From Sedimentisphaerales bacterium (lineage in GTDB: Bacteria; Planctomycetota; Phycisphaerae; Sedimentisphaerales; Anaerobacaceae): DNA of 34,045 nt. Below are positions 1 to 8,587 of the stretch, piece after piece (the stretch's first letter is position 1; each line of letters begins with the position of its first letter). The notes below the pieces were generated by a model, which ran no database searches, was not told where the DNA came from, and was given only the letters and a program-made list of their open reading frames with translations. The stretch spans positions 1 to 34,045 of the forward strand of contig JANQFY010000227.1 of NCBI GenBank assembly GCA_028277585.1. The letters run 5' to 3'. The position numbers and the translations under genes were made by a program.

Positions 1-1716
1 CTTCTTGTCGGCCAGCATCGTAGAGAGCGAAGGCACCGACTTCGCCGAACCAACGCGACGCAACATCCGACAGGCGAACTGCTTGGCCGCGAAGCTGGAC
101 TTCGGTGATTTCAAGGCGGGCAACAACTTGGCCTCAACCTTGGGGAACGAACTGCGGGGCAGCGTGTGGATTTCCTCTTCGATCGCCGCCAGGGCCGCCC
201 GCGATTTGCCGAAATCGTACTTCTCGATAGCCTCATAGTCGCCCGAGAGGATCGCCCGCAAGCTGACCTCGTCGGCGGTCGGGAAATCGTCCGGCACGTC
301 CATCTGCGTGACGCGGCCGGTCGCGGCCCATTCGGTGCCCCGGACAAACGTCGTGATGAACCCCACACAGCGACACTGCTCGGCGGCGTGCCCCAGGACG
401 GTGTGGAAGACGCGACCCTTGCCGTACTTGATGGTGAACAGGGCCGGCTCATGCTCGCCCGTACCCTTCTTGGCGGGGTCAGCGTACGCGGTGGCGAGCA
501 CCGTCATGTTCTTGGCCGGGCCGCGCAGCGTGCTATAGAGTTCATCCTTGCTGTGCATCCATTTTTCCGGGAGCCCCGCCATAATCGCATGGTGACGCTC
601 GCGGGTGATCACCTGGAACGCATGCTGAGGACCGTGACTGCCGCCCCGACCCGGTGAGTGGTCGAAGACGACCTTCCCGTCACGATAGCGAACCATGGGG
701 CCGGACTTCTCATCCCGGCCGCCCCAGCCGCCGACGCCGATCATCTCGTTCCATTCTTTCCACTTGGGGAACGCGTTGTCGGCGGCGTGGAAGATGACCA
801 GCCCCCCACCGTTTTCCATGTAATCGACCAGTGCGTCTTGAGTCACCTGCGGCCAACTGTCACCCGTGTAGTTCGAGACTATGACATCGTAGCGATCGAA
901 CTTAGGCTTGAACGACCCCATGGGCTCGCCCTTGCTGGGCGTAGTCGCGACATCGACGGCAAACAGCCCCGTCTCCTCCAGCAGTGCCTTGAGGACAGGA
1001 GTCGTGCCCTTCCAGTCGTGGTTGTTCTGACCATCGACGATCAGCGCCTTGAGCGTCTTCGGGCCGTTCTTGCGCGTCAGGTCCTGGATGCGGATGTTGC
1101 GCCACTTGATCTTCTGGTCAGCCGTCTTGGAGCCATGGACCTGCAACGCGATGAAGCCGGTCGAGGTCATGTCGTCGGTCAGATCGGCCGCGGGGACACC
1201 ATTGACCCACGTGCGAATGCGGTCGCCGATCGCCTCGATGCGGTAGTGGTTCCACTGATTTTGTTTGAACGCCTTCTGCGCGGCAGGCTTGTCCTTCAAC
1301 GGGAACAGCCAACCCCGGCGCGCTTCGTCATAGATGCCGCCGCTCCAGGCCCGGCTCGAGGTATCGATCTCGACCTGGTAACCGTGCACGCGATAGTTGT
1401 TGTAGTGCTTGAAGCTATTGCTGCGGATCTGAATCCCCGAATTCATCCCGGGCTGGACCAGATACTCCAGTTCGAGAATGAAATCGGTGTACATCTTCTC
1501 CGTGCAGAGGAAGCTGTTCGGCGTGTTCAGCACGGTGGTTCCGACGATCATGCCGTCTTCCACCGTGTACTTAGCCTTTCCGTTGCGTTGGACCCAATGG
1601 TCGAGGGTCTTGCCGTCGAAGAGGCTCTGCCAGTCCCCGTCACCGGCCCAGGACACGGCCGAGAGCAACATGCAGGCGAGGCTGCCTATCACAAACAGCG
1701 AGGTGAGTTTCTTCAT
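1..1716 (-). CDS. Secreted DUF1080 (3-keto-disaccharide hydrolase) - ThuA - HEAT-repeat fusion, 3' end outside window
   Basis: This open frame runs without a stop from the ATG at 1716 to the window edge, giving 572 visible residues with the C-terminus missing. AGGAG lies 8 nt before the ATG. Residues 1-24 are a Sec signal peptide ending near SWA/GDGDW. Residues about 27-212 form a DUF1080 concanavalin-like fold (SLFDGKTLDHW, then GMNSGIQIRS). Residues about 218-475 are a ThuA-like glutamine-amidotransferase fold (KALIVDGQNNHDWKG, GGGLVIFHAADNAF). Residues from about 500 are helical and look like the start of HEAT/PBS-lyase repeats. DUF1080 proteins cleave 3-keto-glycosides in known systems, and ThuA acts with a Gfo/Idh-type dehydrogenase in trehalose oxidation. 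Its upstream operon partner, 42 bp away, is a Gfo/Idh/MocA oxidoreductase, so a role in 3-keto-glycoside breakdown outside the cytoplasm is a reasonable inference. The exact substrate is unknown. Confidence 0.88.
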   Translation of the reverse strand, partial: MKKLTSLFVIGSLACMLLSAVSWAGDGDWQSLFDGKTLDHWVQRNGKAKYTVEDGMIVGTTVLNTPNSFLCTEKMYTDFILELEYLVQPGMNSGIQIRSNSFKHYNNYRVHGYQVEIDTSSRAWSGGIYDEARRGWLFPLKDKPAAQKAFKQNQWNHYRIEAIGDRIRTWVNGVPAADLTDDMTSTGFIALQVHGSKTADQKIKWRNIRIQDLTRKNGPKTLKALIVDGQNNHDWKGTTPVLKALLEETGLFAVDVATTPSKGEPMGSFKPKFDRYDVIVSNYTGDSWPQVTQDALVDYMENGGGLVIFHAADNAFPKWKEWNEMIGVGGWGGRDEKSGPMVRYRDGKVVFDHSPGRGGSHGPQHAFQVITRERHHAIMAGLPEKWMHSKDELYSTLRGPAKNMTVLATAYADPAKKGTGEHEPALFTIKYGKGRVFHTVLGHAAEQCRCVGFITTFVRGTEWAATGRVTQMDVPDDFPTADEVSLRAILSGDYEAIEKYDFGKSRAALAAIEEEIHTLPRSSFPKVEAKLLPALKSPKSSFAAKQFACRMLRRVGSAKSVPSLSTMLADKK

Positions 1717-1758
1717 TCTACTGCTCCTATGGTTCAAATCGTTCTGATCGTATCGTTT

Positions 1759-3042
1759 CTAGAGGACCCACGGCTCACGGTAGGACCGGCCCAGCAGAGC
1801 GCTGGCTTCCGGATCACCGATGATCTCTTCGGTATCGGGGTTCCATTTGATCTTACGCCCTGTCAACATGGCGATCTCGCCCAGCAGACCCACGCTGATC
1901 GAGCGTAACCCCACTTCGGCCGGGCAGATCGTCAGCTTGCGGCTCTTGACACAGTCCAGGAAATTCTGCTTGTGATCGCGGCTCTCGTACAGATGGATCT
2001 CGTTGGGGCCGATCTCTTCCTTGAGGATCTTCTCATTCGAAGCGCTCAGCCCGCCGCGGCTGACATGGATCCAGCCCTTCTCGCCAAACCACTTGGCGCC
2101 CTGGGGGATCTGTTTGTTGTTGGCGACCGTCATGACGGTGCCATCCTTATAGGTACAGTTGAAGCGATACTCCGTAGGAACGTTGTAGAGGCCATCCTTG
2201 GGATAGTTGCCCTTGCCCTCGATCTCGACAGGACCGGTGTAATCCCAGCCCATGCCCCAGTGGGCGATATCGATGTGGTGTCCGGCCCAGTCCGTCAACT
2301 GACCGCCGGAATAGTCCATGATCCAGCGCCAATTCCAGTGGACGACGCCTCGGTACGGCACGTAGGGAGCCGGGCCCAGCCAGAAATCCCAGTCGAGCCC
2401 TGCGGGCACCTTGGCCGGCGCCTTGACATCGGTCCCCCCGCCCGTGGGCAAACCAACCTCGACCTTGAGGATCTTGCCGATCCGACCGTTACGAACCAGT
2501 TCGCATGCGCGACGGAACTTGTAGTCGGAGCGTTGCTGGCTCCCCGTCTGCCAGACGCGGCCGTAGCGATGGACGGCATCGCACATGGCGCGGCCTTCCC
2601 GGATGGAGCGGGCGAACGGCTTCTGGCCGTGGATGTCCAAGCCGGCGCGGAGGGCCGCAATAGCCGGAATGGCATGCCAGTGATCCGGCAGCGCCAACAG
2701 CACGGCGTCGAGATCCGCGCGCTCGATCACCTCCCGGAAATCGAGGTAGCTCTTGCAGTCACGGTTGCCATACCTGTCGTCGCAGAGCTTCTTCGCGCGG
2801 TCGCGATGAGCCTTCTCCACATCACAGACAGCGACCATCTGGACCTCGCTCTTGCCGAGGAAGCCGCGCATATCGCCCGTGCCCTGGGATCCGACGCCGA
2901 TGGCGCCCATTACAATGCGATTGCTCGGCGCGTTCGCGCCGAAAACTGAACGGGGAACGATGGCGGGAAACGCCATCGCGGCACCGACGCCGGCCGTTCT
3001 CCGGAAAAAGTCTCGTCGTGTGATCGACCTTCTACTCTTCAT
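1759..3042 (-). CDS. Tat-exported Gfo/Idh/MocA family oxidoreductase
   Basis: This is a 427-residue NAD(P)-dependent sugar oxidoreductase of the Gfo/Idh/MocA family. The N-terminus carries a twin-arginine signal (TRRDFFRRTAG, residues 8-18) followed by a hydrophobic stretch, so it is exported folded with its cofactor. The Rossmann loop is at about residues 46-56 (GAIGVGSQGTG). The usual E-K-P active-site motif reads Q140-K141-P142, as in some planctomycete paralogues. The C-terminal fold holds GGQLTDWAGHHIDIAHW, which contains the metal- and substrate-side histidines. AGGAG lies 7 nt before the ATG. The downstream gene encodes a DUF1080-ThuA protein, suggesting oxidation of a glycoside to its 3-keto form followed by cleavage. 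The gene diverges from the sulfatase gene at 3312. The family is certain; the substrate is not. Confidence 0.93.
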   Translation of the reverse strand: MKSRRSITRRDFFRRTAGVGAAMAFPAIVPRSVFGANAPSNRIVMGAIGVGSQGTGDMRGFLGKSEVQMVAVCDVEKAHRDRAKKLCDDRYGNRDCKSYLDFREVIERADLDAVLLALPDHWHAIPAIAALRAGLDIHGQKPFARSIREGRAMCDAVHRYGRVWQTGSQQRSDYKFRRACELVRNGRIGKILKVEVGLPTGGGTDVKAPAKVPAGLDWDFWLGPAPYVPYRGVVHWNWRWIMDYSGGQLTDWAGHHIDIAHWGMGWDYTGPVEIEGKGNYPKDGLYNVPTEYRFNCTYKDGTVMTVANNKQIPQGAKWFGEKGWIHVSRGGLSASNEKILKEEIGPNEIHLYESRDHKQNFLDCVKSRKLTICPAEVGLRSISVGLLGEIAMLTGRKIKWNPDTEEIIGDPEASALLGRSYREPWVL

Positions 3043-3222
3043 CGTGCACTCCTAGCAAGAGTCGTGGAGGTTTGAGGCATGGGCGTTACAGGCACCAAGG
3101 CCCCCTATGATAGCACATGGTATTCTGGGCAAGGGTGATTTGCAAGCCTTCATCCCCCGGATCGAGAGTCAGTCCGCGTCCCCACGAACGGGCCGCTCAG
3201 TCGCGAAATCTCAGAGGAGCAT

Positions 3223-3251
3223 TTGAATCCGGCTGCCAACCACACTACACT
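3223..3251 (+). promoter_or_regulatory. Candidate sigma70-type promoter for the first sulfatase
   Basis: TTGAAT at 3223-3228 and TACACT at 3246-3251 are separated by 17 bp; each hexamer matches consensus at four of six bases. It lies in the 269-bp divergent gap 3043-3311 and would give a leader of about 50 nt before the ATG at 3312. A separate TATGAT at 3106-3111 has no properly spaced -35 box. No convincing promoter was found for the minus-strand gene of the divergent pair. Confidence 0.35.
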
Positions 3252-3294
3252 CATCTGGAGTACTTGACGCGTGAAACTGATCCAGAGTTCCCAC

Positions 3295-3301
3295 AGGGAG
3301 G
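3295..3301 (+). promoter_or_regulatory. Ribosome binding site that sets the start of the first sulfatase
   Basis: AGGGAGG lies 10 nt before the ATG at 3312. The frame stays open upstream to an ATG at 3117, but that start has no such site and would place about 65 non-signal residues before the Tat motif. Confidence 0.6.
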
Positions 3302-3311
3302 CAGAAACGCC

Positions 3312-4745
3312 ATGAAGCATGGTCTGAATCGACGAGACTTCCTCAAATCCATCGGCGCGAGTGCCGCAGCAGTCAGTGTATTGGGATGCACGAGTCTTCC
3401 GGGCGGGATCGCCGCCGGAGGGAAACGACGCCAGCCGAACATCATCTTCGTTCTGGCCGACGACTTGGGCTATGGCGATCTGGGCTGTTATGGGCAGAAG
3501 CGGATCAAGACGCCCAATATCAATCGCATGGCGACCGAGGGAATGCGGTTCACCGACCACTATGCGGGCAGCACGGTCTGCGCGCCGTCTCGGTGCTCCC
3601 TGATGACAGGGCTGCATACGGGCCATACCTATGTGCGGGGCAACCGCGAGATCAAACCGATGGGCCAACTACCTCTGCCCCAGGGCACGGTCACTCTGCC
3701 CAAGGTGCTCAAACAAGCCGGGTACAAGACCGCGCTGATCGGCAAGTGGGGGCTGGGCGGTCCCGACAGCGACGGAACACCGAATAAGCAGGGCTTCGAC
3801 TATTTCTTCGGCTATCTCTGTCAGAGGCACGCCCACAACTACTATCCCGAGTTCCTGTTCCGCAACGACCAGCGCGTGCCCCTCCGCAACAAAGTAGCCG
3901 GCGACCGTCCGGACGGCGCCGGCGTCGCGACGGAGAAGGTGGACTACTCCTATGATCTCATGGCGGCCGACGCCCTGAAGTTCGTCCAAGAGAACAAAGC
4001 GACCCCCTTCTTCCTGTGTCTGACGATCACGATCCCGCACGCCAACAACGAGGCGGGTAAGAAGGGAATGGAAGTGCCCGACCACGGTATCTACGCCGAT
4101 GAGAATTGGCCGGAACCTCAGAAGGGTCACGCTGCGATGATTTCGCGTCTGGACCGGGACATGGGACGACTGATGCAGACCCTGAAGGACACCGGCCTCG
4201 AGGAGAACACGCTGGTCCTGTTCACCAGCGACAACGGCCCCCACCGCGAGGGCGGCGCTGACCCCGATTTCTTCAACAGCAACGGCCCGCTGCGCGGCAT
4301 TAAGCGGGACCTGTACGAAGGAGGCATCCGCGTGCCCTTGATCGCCCGCTGGCCCGGTAAGGTCGAGGCAGGCTCCGAGAGCGACCATATCTCAGCTTTC
4401 TGGGATTTCCTCTCCACCTTCGCCGAGTTGGCCGATGCCGAGGCGCCGAGCGGGACGGATGGAATCTCCATGGTCCCGACATTGCTGGGCCGGTCGGACA
4501 AACAGAAGCGGCACGAGGCGCTCTACTGGGAATTCCACCAGCGTCGCACCAACCAGGCGGTGCGCATGGGTCCCTGGAAAGGGGTCCGCTTCGGCGCCTC
4601 CGGCAAACTGCAACTGTTCGATTTGCGGATGGACCTGGGCGAAACGACCGACGTCGCCGATCGCCACCCGGACATCGTCGCCAAGATCGAGCAGTACCTG
4701 GCGACCGCGCGAACCGATTCACAGTTCTGGCCCCTCAAGCCCTAG
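3312..4745 (+). CDS. Tat-exported sulfatase, arylsulfatase type (S1 family), possible lipoprotein
   Basis: This 477-residue formylglycine sulfatase hydrolyses sulfate esters, probably on a glycan. The start at 3312 is chosen for its AGGGAGG site and because the Tat motif (NRRDFLKS) then begins at residue 6. V-L-G-C26 right after the hydrophobic stretch resembles a lipobox, so the protein may be a lipid-anchored Tat substrate. The active-site motif is C90-A-P-S-R followed by CSLMTG; C90 would be converted to formylglycine. Metal ligands are visible as D50-D51 (LADDLGYGDLG) and D307-N308 (SDNGPHREGG). The C-terminal subdomain ends with LQLFDLRMDLGETTD, typical of the family. No sulfatase-maturating enzyme is present in the window. 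The next gene starts 55 bp downstream on the same strand. Confidence 0.94.
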   Translation: MKHGLNRRDFLKSIGASAAAVSVLGCTSLPGGIAAGGKRRQPNIIFVLADDLGYGDLGCYGQKRIKTPNINRMATEGMRFTDHYAGSTVCAPSRCSLMTGLHTGHTYVRGNREIKPMGQLPLPQGTVTLPKVLKQAGYKTALIGKWGLGGPDSDGTPNKQGFDYFFGYLCQRHAHNYYPEFLFRNDQRVPLRNKVAGDRPDGAGVATEKVDYSYDLMAADALKFVQENKATPFFLCLTITIPHANNEAGKKGMEVPDHGIYADENWPEPQKGHAAMISRLDRDMGRLMQTLKDTGLEENTLVLFTSDNGPHREGGADPDFFNSNGPLRGIKRDLYEGGIRVPLIARWPGKVEAGSESDHISAFWDFLSTFAELADAEAPSGTDGISMVPTLLGRSDKQKRHEALYWEFHQRRTNQAVRMGPWKGVRFGASGKLQLFDLRMDLGETTDVADRHPDIVAKIEQYLATARTDSQFWPLKP

Positions 4746-4800
4746 CCTCCACTGCCACAAGAGAAGAACCGGAACGATCCGAACCACTAAAGGAACCGCT

Positions 4801-7800
4801 ATGAGAACCGTCATGTCCCGCTTGCCCAACTCGTCCATTTCACGTCACCCCAGCAAGTTGGGCGTTGCACTCCTACTATGTCTTGCCGGCGCCTTCTGGC
4901 AAACTGCCGCCGCCGACCCGGCCGGGGCGACCACGCCCAGAGAGAGAAGACAGGCCTTCCGTCAGCGCCGCAAGATGGCGCGTAAGGGCCTGTTCCGGGA
5001 CCTTTCGTTCCGTTGCGTCGGACCGGTGGTGATGAGCGGCCGCGTGGTGGACATCGAACCATGCCCGGACGATCCGTACACCTTCTTCGTGGCCTACGCC
5101 ACCGGCGGACTGTGGAAGACCGAGAACAACGGCATGCGTTTTGTCCCTCTCTTCGAAGGCAAGGATGCGGTAGCGATCGGTGACATCGCCGTCCAGCACG
5201 ACGATCCGAATACGATCTGGGTCGGCACGGGCGAGGCCAACTCGGCGCGCAGCCATTATTCGGGGACGGGCCTGTACAAGACGACCGATGGCGGCGCGAC
5301 GTGGAAGCGCCGGGGGCTGAGGGACTCGCACCATATCGGCAGGGTCCTGATTCACCCGGACGATCCGAACACGCTGCTCGTCGCGGCCATGGGGCATCTC
5401 TATACGCCCAACGCCCAGCGGGGCGTCTTCTTGACGGATGACGGCGGAGACACGTGGGAGAAGGTGCTCTACGTGAACACAACGACCGGCGCGATTGACA
5501 TCACGTTCGACCCGTCGGACCCGAGCGTCGTCTACGCCGCGATGTGGGAGAAGACCCGCCGGGCCTGGAACATCGATGAATCGGGACCGAGCAGCGGCAT
5601 CTACAAGAGCACCGACGGGGGCCGCACGTGGGATCTTCTGGACGGTTTTTCTCAGGGCAAACACATCGGTCGGATCGGCCTGGCGGTCGCGCCGAGCAAT
5701 CCGAACGTTCTCTACGCCCTGCTGGACAATCAGGCGCCCAAGCCGGACGAGGACCAGTACGGCGACGACAAGATCAGCAAACGCAAACTGCCCACCATGA
5801 CCAAGGCGGATGTCCTGGCGCTGACGGATAAGGAACTGGAGAACTTCATGCGGCGCTGTCGGTTCCACGAGGACTACGCCGTCAAAGACATTCGTAAGCA
5901 ATTGGACGCCAACGAGATCACGGTGCAGGATCTAGTCGATTATATGGTCAAACTGGACCCCGGTGCGCTGGAGCCGATCGTTCGCGGCGCCGAGGTCTAT
6001 CGCAGCGATGACGCCGGGGCGACCTGGCAGAAGATGAACCTCACCGATCTGGACGCCATGTACAACATCGCAGGCTATTACTTCGGGCAAGTCCGCGTGG
6101 CGCCGGACGATGAGGACCTGATCTACATCATGGGCGTCCCCCTGCTGAAATCCGAGGATGGCGGCCGCACCTACGATTCCATTGGCGGTCGCGGCGTACA
6201 CGTGGACCACCACGCCATGTGGATCGACCCGGCCCATCCGCGCCACATCATCAACGGCAACGACGGCGGGCTGAACCTCACCTACGACGGGGGACAGACC
6301 TGGCAGAAGCTCAACTACGTTCCGGTCGGTCAATTCTACGCCGTCAATGTCGACATGGCCGAGCCGTACAACATCTACGGCGGACTCCAGGACAACGGGA
6401 CCTACAAAGGCTCCAGCCGCTCGGTCCCCAACGAGAGCGCCCCCTGGGAGAGCATCGCCGGCGGGGACGGCTTCTATATCCAGATCGCCCCGGACTTCAC
6501 GACCTATGCAGGCAGCCAGTGGGGACACTACGCGCGGATTGAGACGAATGGACGGCGCGTGCGGGTGCGTCCCGACCATCCACGCATGGACGAACCGGGT
6601 CTGCGTTTCAATTGGCAGACGCCGATTCTGCTATCCAGCCACAGTCCCAACGTGCTCTACTACGGGGCCAATCGACTGTTCCGCTCGCTGGATCAAGGGG
6701 AGAACCTGCGCGCCATCAGTCCCGTCCTGACCGCCCCGCCGGAATCGGGCAATGTCCCCTACGGCACGATCACGACAATCGCCGAATCCAAGCAGACCTT
6801 CGGCATCCTCTATGCCGGGACCGACGATGGACGCATCCACATGACACCTGACGGTGGGTTCAGTTGGAAAGAGATTGGTCAGGGTCTGCCCAAGGAACTC
6901 TGGTGCTCACGACTGGAAACGTCCTACCAGACCGATGGCGTCGTCTACTTGAGTCTGAACGCCTATCGCAACGACGACTTCGAGGTCTACCTGTACCGCA
7001 GCGACGACTATGGTCAGACCTGGTCCTCGATCAAGGGGAACCTGCCGGCCGAATCGGTTAACGTGGTCCGGGAGGACCCCATCAACCCGCACGTGCTATA
7101 CGTCGGCACCGACATGGGTGTCTTCGTGTCGCTCGACAAAGGGATATCCTGGGAGGCCCTGCAGAACGGTATCCCGGTCTCCCCGGCCCATGACCTCGTC
7201 ATCCACCCGCGCGACCGTGACCTCGTGGTCGGCACGCACGGGCGCAGCATCTACGTGATGGACATCGAGCCGATCCAGAAGCTGACGCCGAAGATCCGCA
7301 ACAAACCGGTACACGTGTTCGAACTGCCCTGGGTGGGCGATTACAACCGCTGGGATCGCGAACCCTCGGCGCTGGTGCGAAAGTCCAAGCGCGACCCGAT
7401 GAAGATTCGATACTGGGCGTCGCGGGGCGGCTACGCGCAGATCACCGTCAAGGGCAAAGACGATCGACTCGTGCACGAGTGGGAACAGCCTTCGCATCGC
7501 GGTGTCAATGTTGCGGAGTGGGACCTGGCCGTCGATCGTGACACCGAACTGCAATGGCAATTGAGTGAGGCGCAAGAGGAGTTGGAGGAAGCCAGGGACA
7601 AGCTCGCCAAGGCAAAGGAGAAGGCCGAGGCGGATCCGAACGAAACGGATACCACGGAGAAAGACGCCGAGGCTCAGGAAGAGAAATCGAAGGAGAAGGA
7701 CGACGAGAAACTCGCCAAGCTCGTCAAGACCGAGGAAGAAGCTGCTGAGAAAGTCGAGACCATCCAGAAAGTCATCGACGAGGCGAAGCAATACGCCGAT

Positions 7801-8007
7801 CAACCCGAGGCCACCCGCGAAAGGATGATCCGAAAGGTCTATCTCAGCAAGGGTGAGTACACCATCGAGGTCACGCTGAGGAAGAACGCCGACCCGCAGA
7901 AGCTGACAGTGGGTGGAGATCGAAAGAGGCCTGAGAAGCCTGACACGAAGAAGAAGCGCCAGGCCGAGACGCTGCGACTCCTGGAAGGATACGACATCGC
8001 CAAGTAG
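4801..8007 (+). CDS. Large secreted VPS10/sortilin-like beta-propeller protein with C-terminal coiled coil
   Basis: This 1068-residue exported protein starts at the ATG at 4801, preceded by AAGGA. A second in-frame ATG at 4813 is possible. Residues to about 38 include a hydrophobic signal segment (LGVALLLCLAGAFW) ending near TAAA. The body is built of BNR/Asp-box repeats of the S-x-D-G-G-x-T-W type, for example KTTDGGATWKR (about 160-170), KSTDGGRTWDL, RSDDAGATWQK, LTYDGGQTWQK and MTPDGGFSWKE, as in VPS10/sortilin-like and xyloglucanase-type propellers. Compared with its paralogue at 8588 it has about 70 extra charged, helical residues near 315-397. It also has a Glu/Lys-rich coiled coil at about 915-1000. 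Its role is probably glycan or protein binding or hydrolysis; no catalytic residue can be assigned. The PepSY gene follows after 27 bp. Confidence 0.87.
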   Translation: MRTVMSRLPNSSISRHPSKLGVALLLCLAGAFWQTAAADPAGATTPRERRQAFRQRRKMARKGLFRDLSFRCVGPVVMSGRVVDIEPCPDDPYTFFVAYATGGLWKTENNGMRFVPLFEGKDAVAIGDIAVQHDDPNTIWVGTGEANSARSHYSGTGLYKTTDGGATWKRRGLRDSHHIGRVLIHPDDPNTLLVAAMGHLYTPNAQRGVFLTDDGGDTWEKVLYVNTTTGAIDITFDPSDPSVVYAAMWEKTRRAWNIDESGPSSGIYKSTDGGRTWDLLDGFSQGKHIGRIGLAVAPSNPNVLYALLDNQAPKPDEDQYGDDKISKRKLPTMTKADVLALTDKELENFMRRCRFHEDYAVKDIRKQLDANEITVQDLVDYMVKLDPGALEPIVRGAEVYRSDDAGATWQKMNLTDLDAMYNIAGYYFGQVRVAPDDEDLIYIMGVPLLKSEDGGRTYDSIGGRGVHVDHHAMWIDPAHPRHIINGNDGGLNLTYDGGQTWQKLNYVPVGQFYAVNVDMAEPYNIYGGLQDNGTYKGSSRSVPNESAPWESIAGGDGFYIQIAPDFTTYAGSQWGHYARIETNGRRVRVRPDHPRMDEPGLRFNWQTPILLSSHSPNVLYYGANRLFRSLDQGENLRAISPVLTAPPESGNVPYGTITTIAESKQTFGILYAGTDDGRIHMTPDGGFSWKEIGQGLPKELWCSRLETSYQTDGVVYLSLNAYRNDDFEVYLYRSDDYGQTWSSIKGNLPAESVNVVREDPINPHVLYVGTDMGVFVSLDKGISWEALQNGIPVSPAHDLVIHPRDRDLVVGTHGRSIYVMDIEPIQKLTPKIRNKPVHVFELPWVGDYNRWDREPSALVRKSKRDPMKIRYWASRGGYAQITVKGKDDRLVHEWEQPSHRGVNVAEWDLAVDRDTELQWQLSEAQEELEEARDKLAKAKEKAEADPNETDTTEKDAEAQEEKSKEKDDEKLAKLVKTEEEAAEKVETIQKVIDEAKQYADQPEATRERMIRKVYLSKGEYTIEVTLRKNADPQKLTVGGDRKRPEKPDTKKKRQAETLRLLEGYDIAK

Positions 8008-8034
8008 GCCAAGCAACCGGAGAACGAACGCAAC

Positions 8035-8553
8035 ATGAAACCCTACAAGGTCTTCTGGGAAGTCCACAAGTGGATTGGCATCCTGCTGTCGGCCGTGCTG
8101 ATCAATGTCTCGGTCACGGGTCTTCTCCTGCTGGAGAAGAAGCAATACGAATGGATTCAACCGGCCACGCGAGAGGGTCAGGAAGGCGCGACGGCTGACC
8201 TGATCAGCATGCAGCGCGTCTTCGACGCCGTGCTCGCCTGCAATCACCCGGACTTCCCCGATATCGACGCCATCGATCGCATTGACTTCCGGCCCGGCAA
8301 GCGGGTTCACAAGGTCCGCTCGAAGGCGCACCACGCCGAGATACAAATCGACGCCATCACGGGCGAGGTGCTCAATATCGCCACCCGACCCAGCGATTTC
8401 CTGGAACAATTGCACGACGGGTCCGTGCTGGGCGAATGGATGCATGGCAAGGTCATGCCCGTCGCGGCAATTGCCAACATCATCCTGGTGGTCAGTGGTC
8501 TGTATCTGTGGCTCGGGCCGAAGTTCAGGAAGAAGAGACAATCGGCGACATAA
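8035..8553 (+). CDS. Small PepSY-domain membrane protein
   Basis: This 172-residue protein has two membrane segments, about residues 13-33 (IGILLSAVLINVSVTGLLLL) and 140-162 (VMPVAAIANIILVVSGLYLW). They flank a soluble domain with a PepSY-like core (VHKVRSKAHHAEIQIDAITG). The pattern H11-K-W with T-G-L-L-L at the N-terminus and L-H-D-G before the last helix is that of the PepSY-associated transmembrane family, here in a reduced two-helix form. PepSY domains are linked to protease inhibition, and the multi-helix relatives to iron reduction, but neither role can be assigned here. The gene sits between two paralogous propeller genes with 27-bp and 34-bp gaps, so co-expression is likely. Confidence 0.8.
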   Translation: MKPYKVFWEVHKWIGILLSAVLINVSVTGLLLLEKKQYEWIQPATREGQEGATADLISMQRVFDAVLACNHPDFPDIDAIDRIDFRPGKRVHKVRSKAHHAEIQIDAITGEVLNIATRPSDFLEQLHDGSVLGEWMHGKVMPVAAIANIILVVSGLYLWLGPKFRKKRQSAT

Positions 8554-8587
8554 GGAACAAACTGCCACCTCTAGAGGACGGGTATCC

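Noticed and set aside
658-1908. Long plus-strand frame opposite the DUF1080-ThuA gene
   Set aside because: It is the antisense shadow of a GC-rich gene; the minus strand has signal peptide, domain motifs and a ribosome binding site, and the plus frame shows no recognisable family.
3117-3311. Upstream extension of the first sulfatase to an ATG at 3117
   Set aside because: It would put 65 unrelated residues before the Tat signal; the AGGGAGG before 3312 supports the shorter form.
3043-3311. Possible small RNA or small gene in the divergent gap
   Set aside because: Apart from the candidate promoter, no hairpin with T tract and no supported reading frame was seen.
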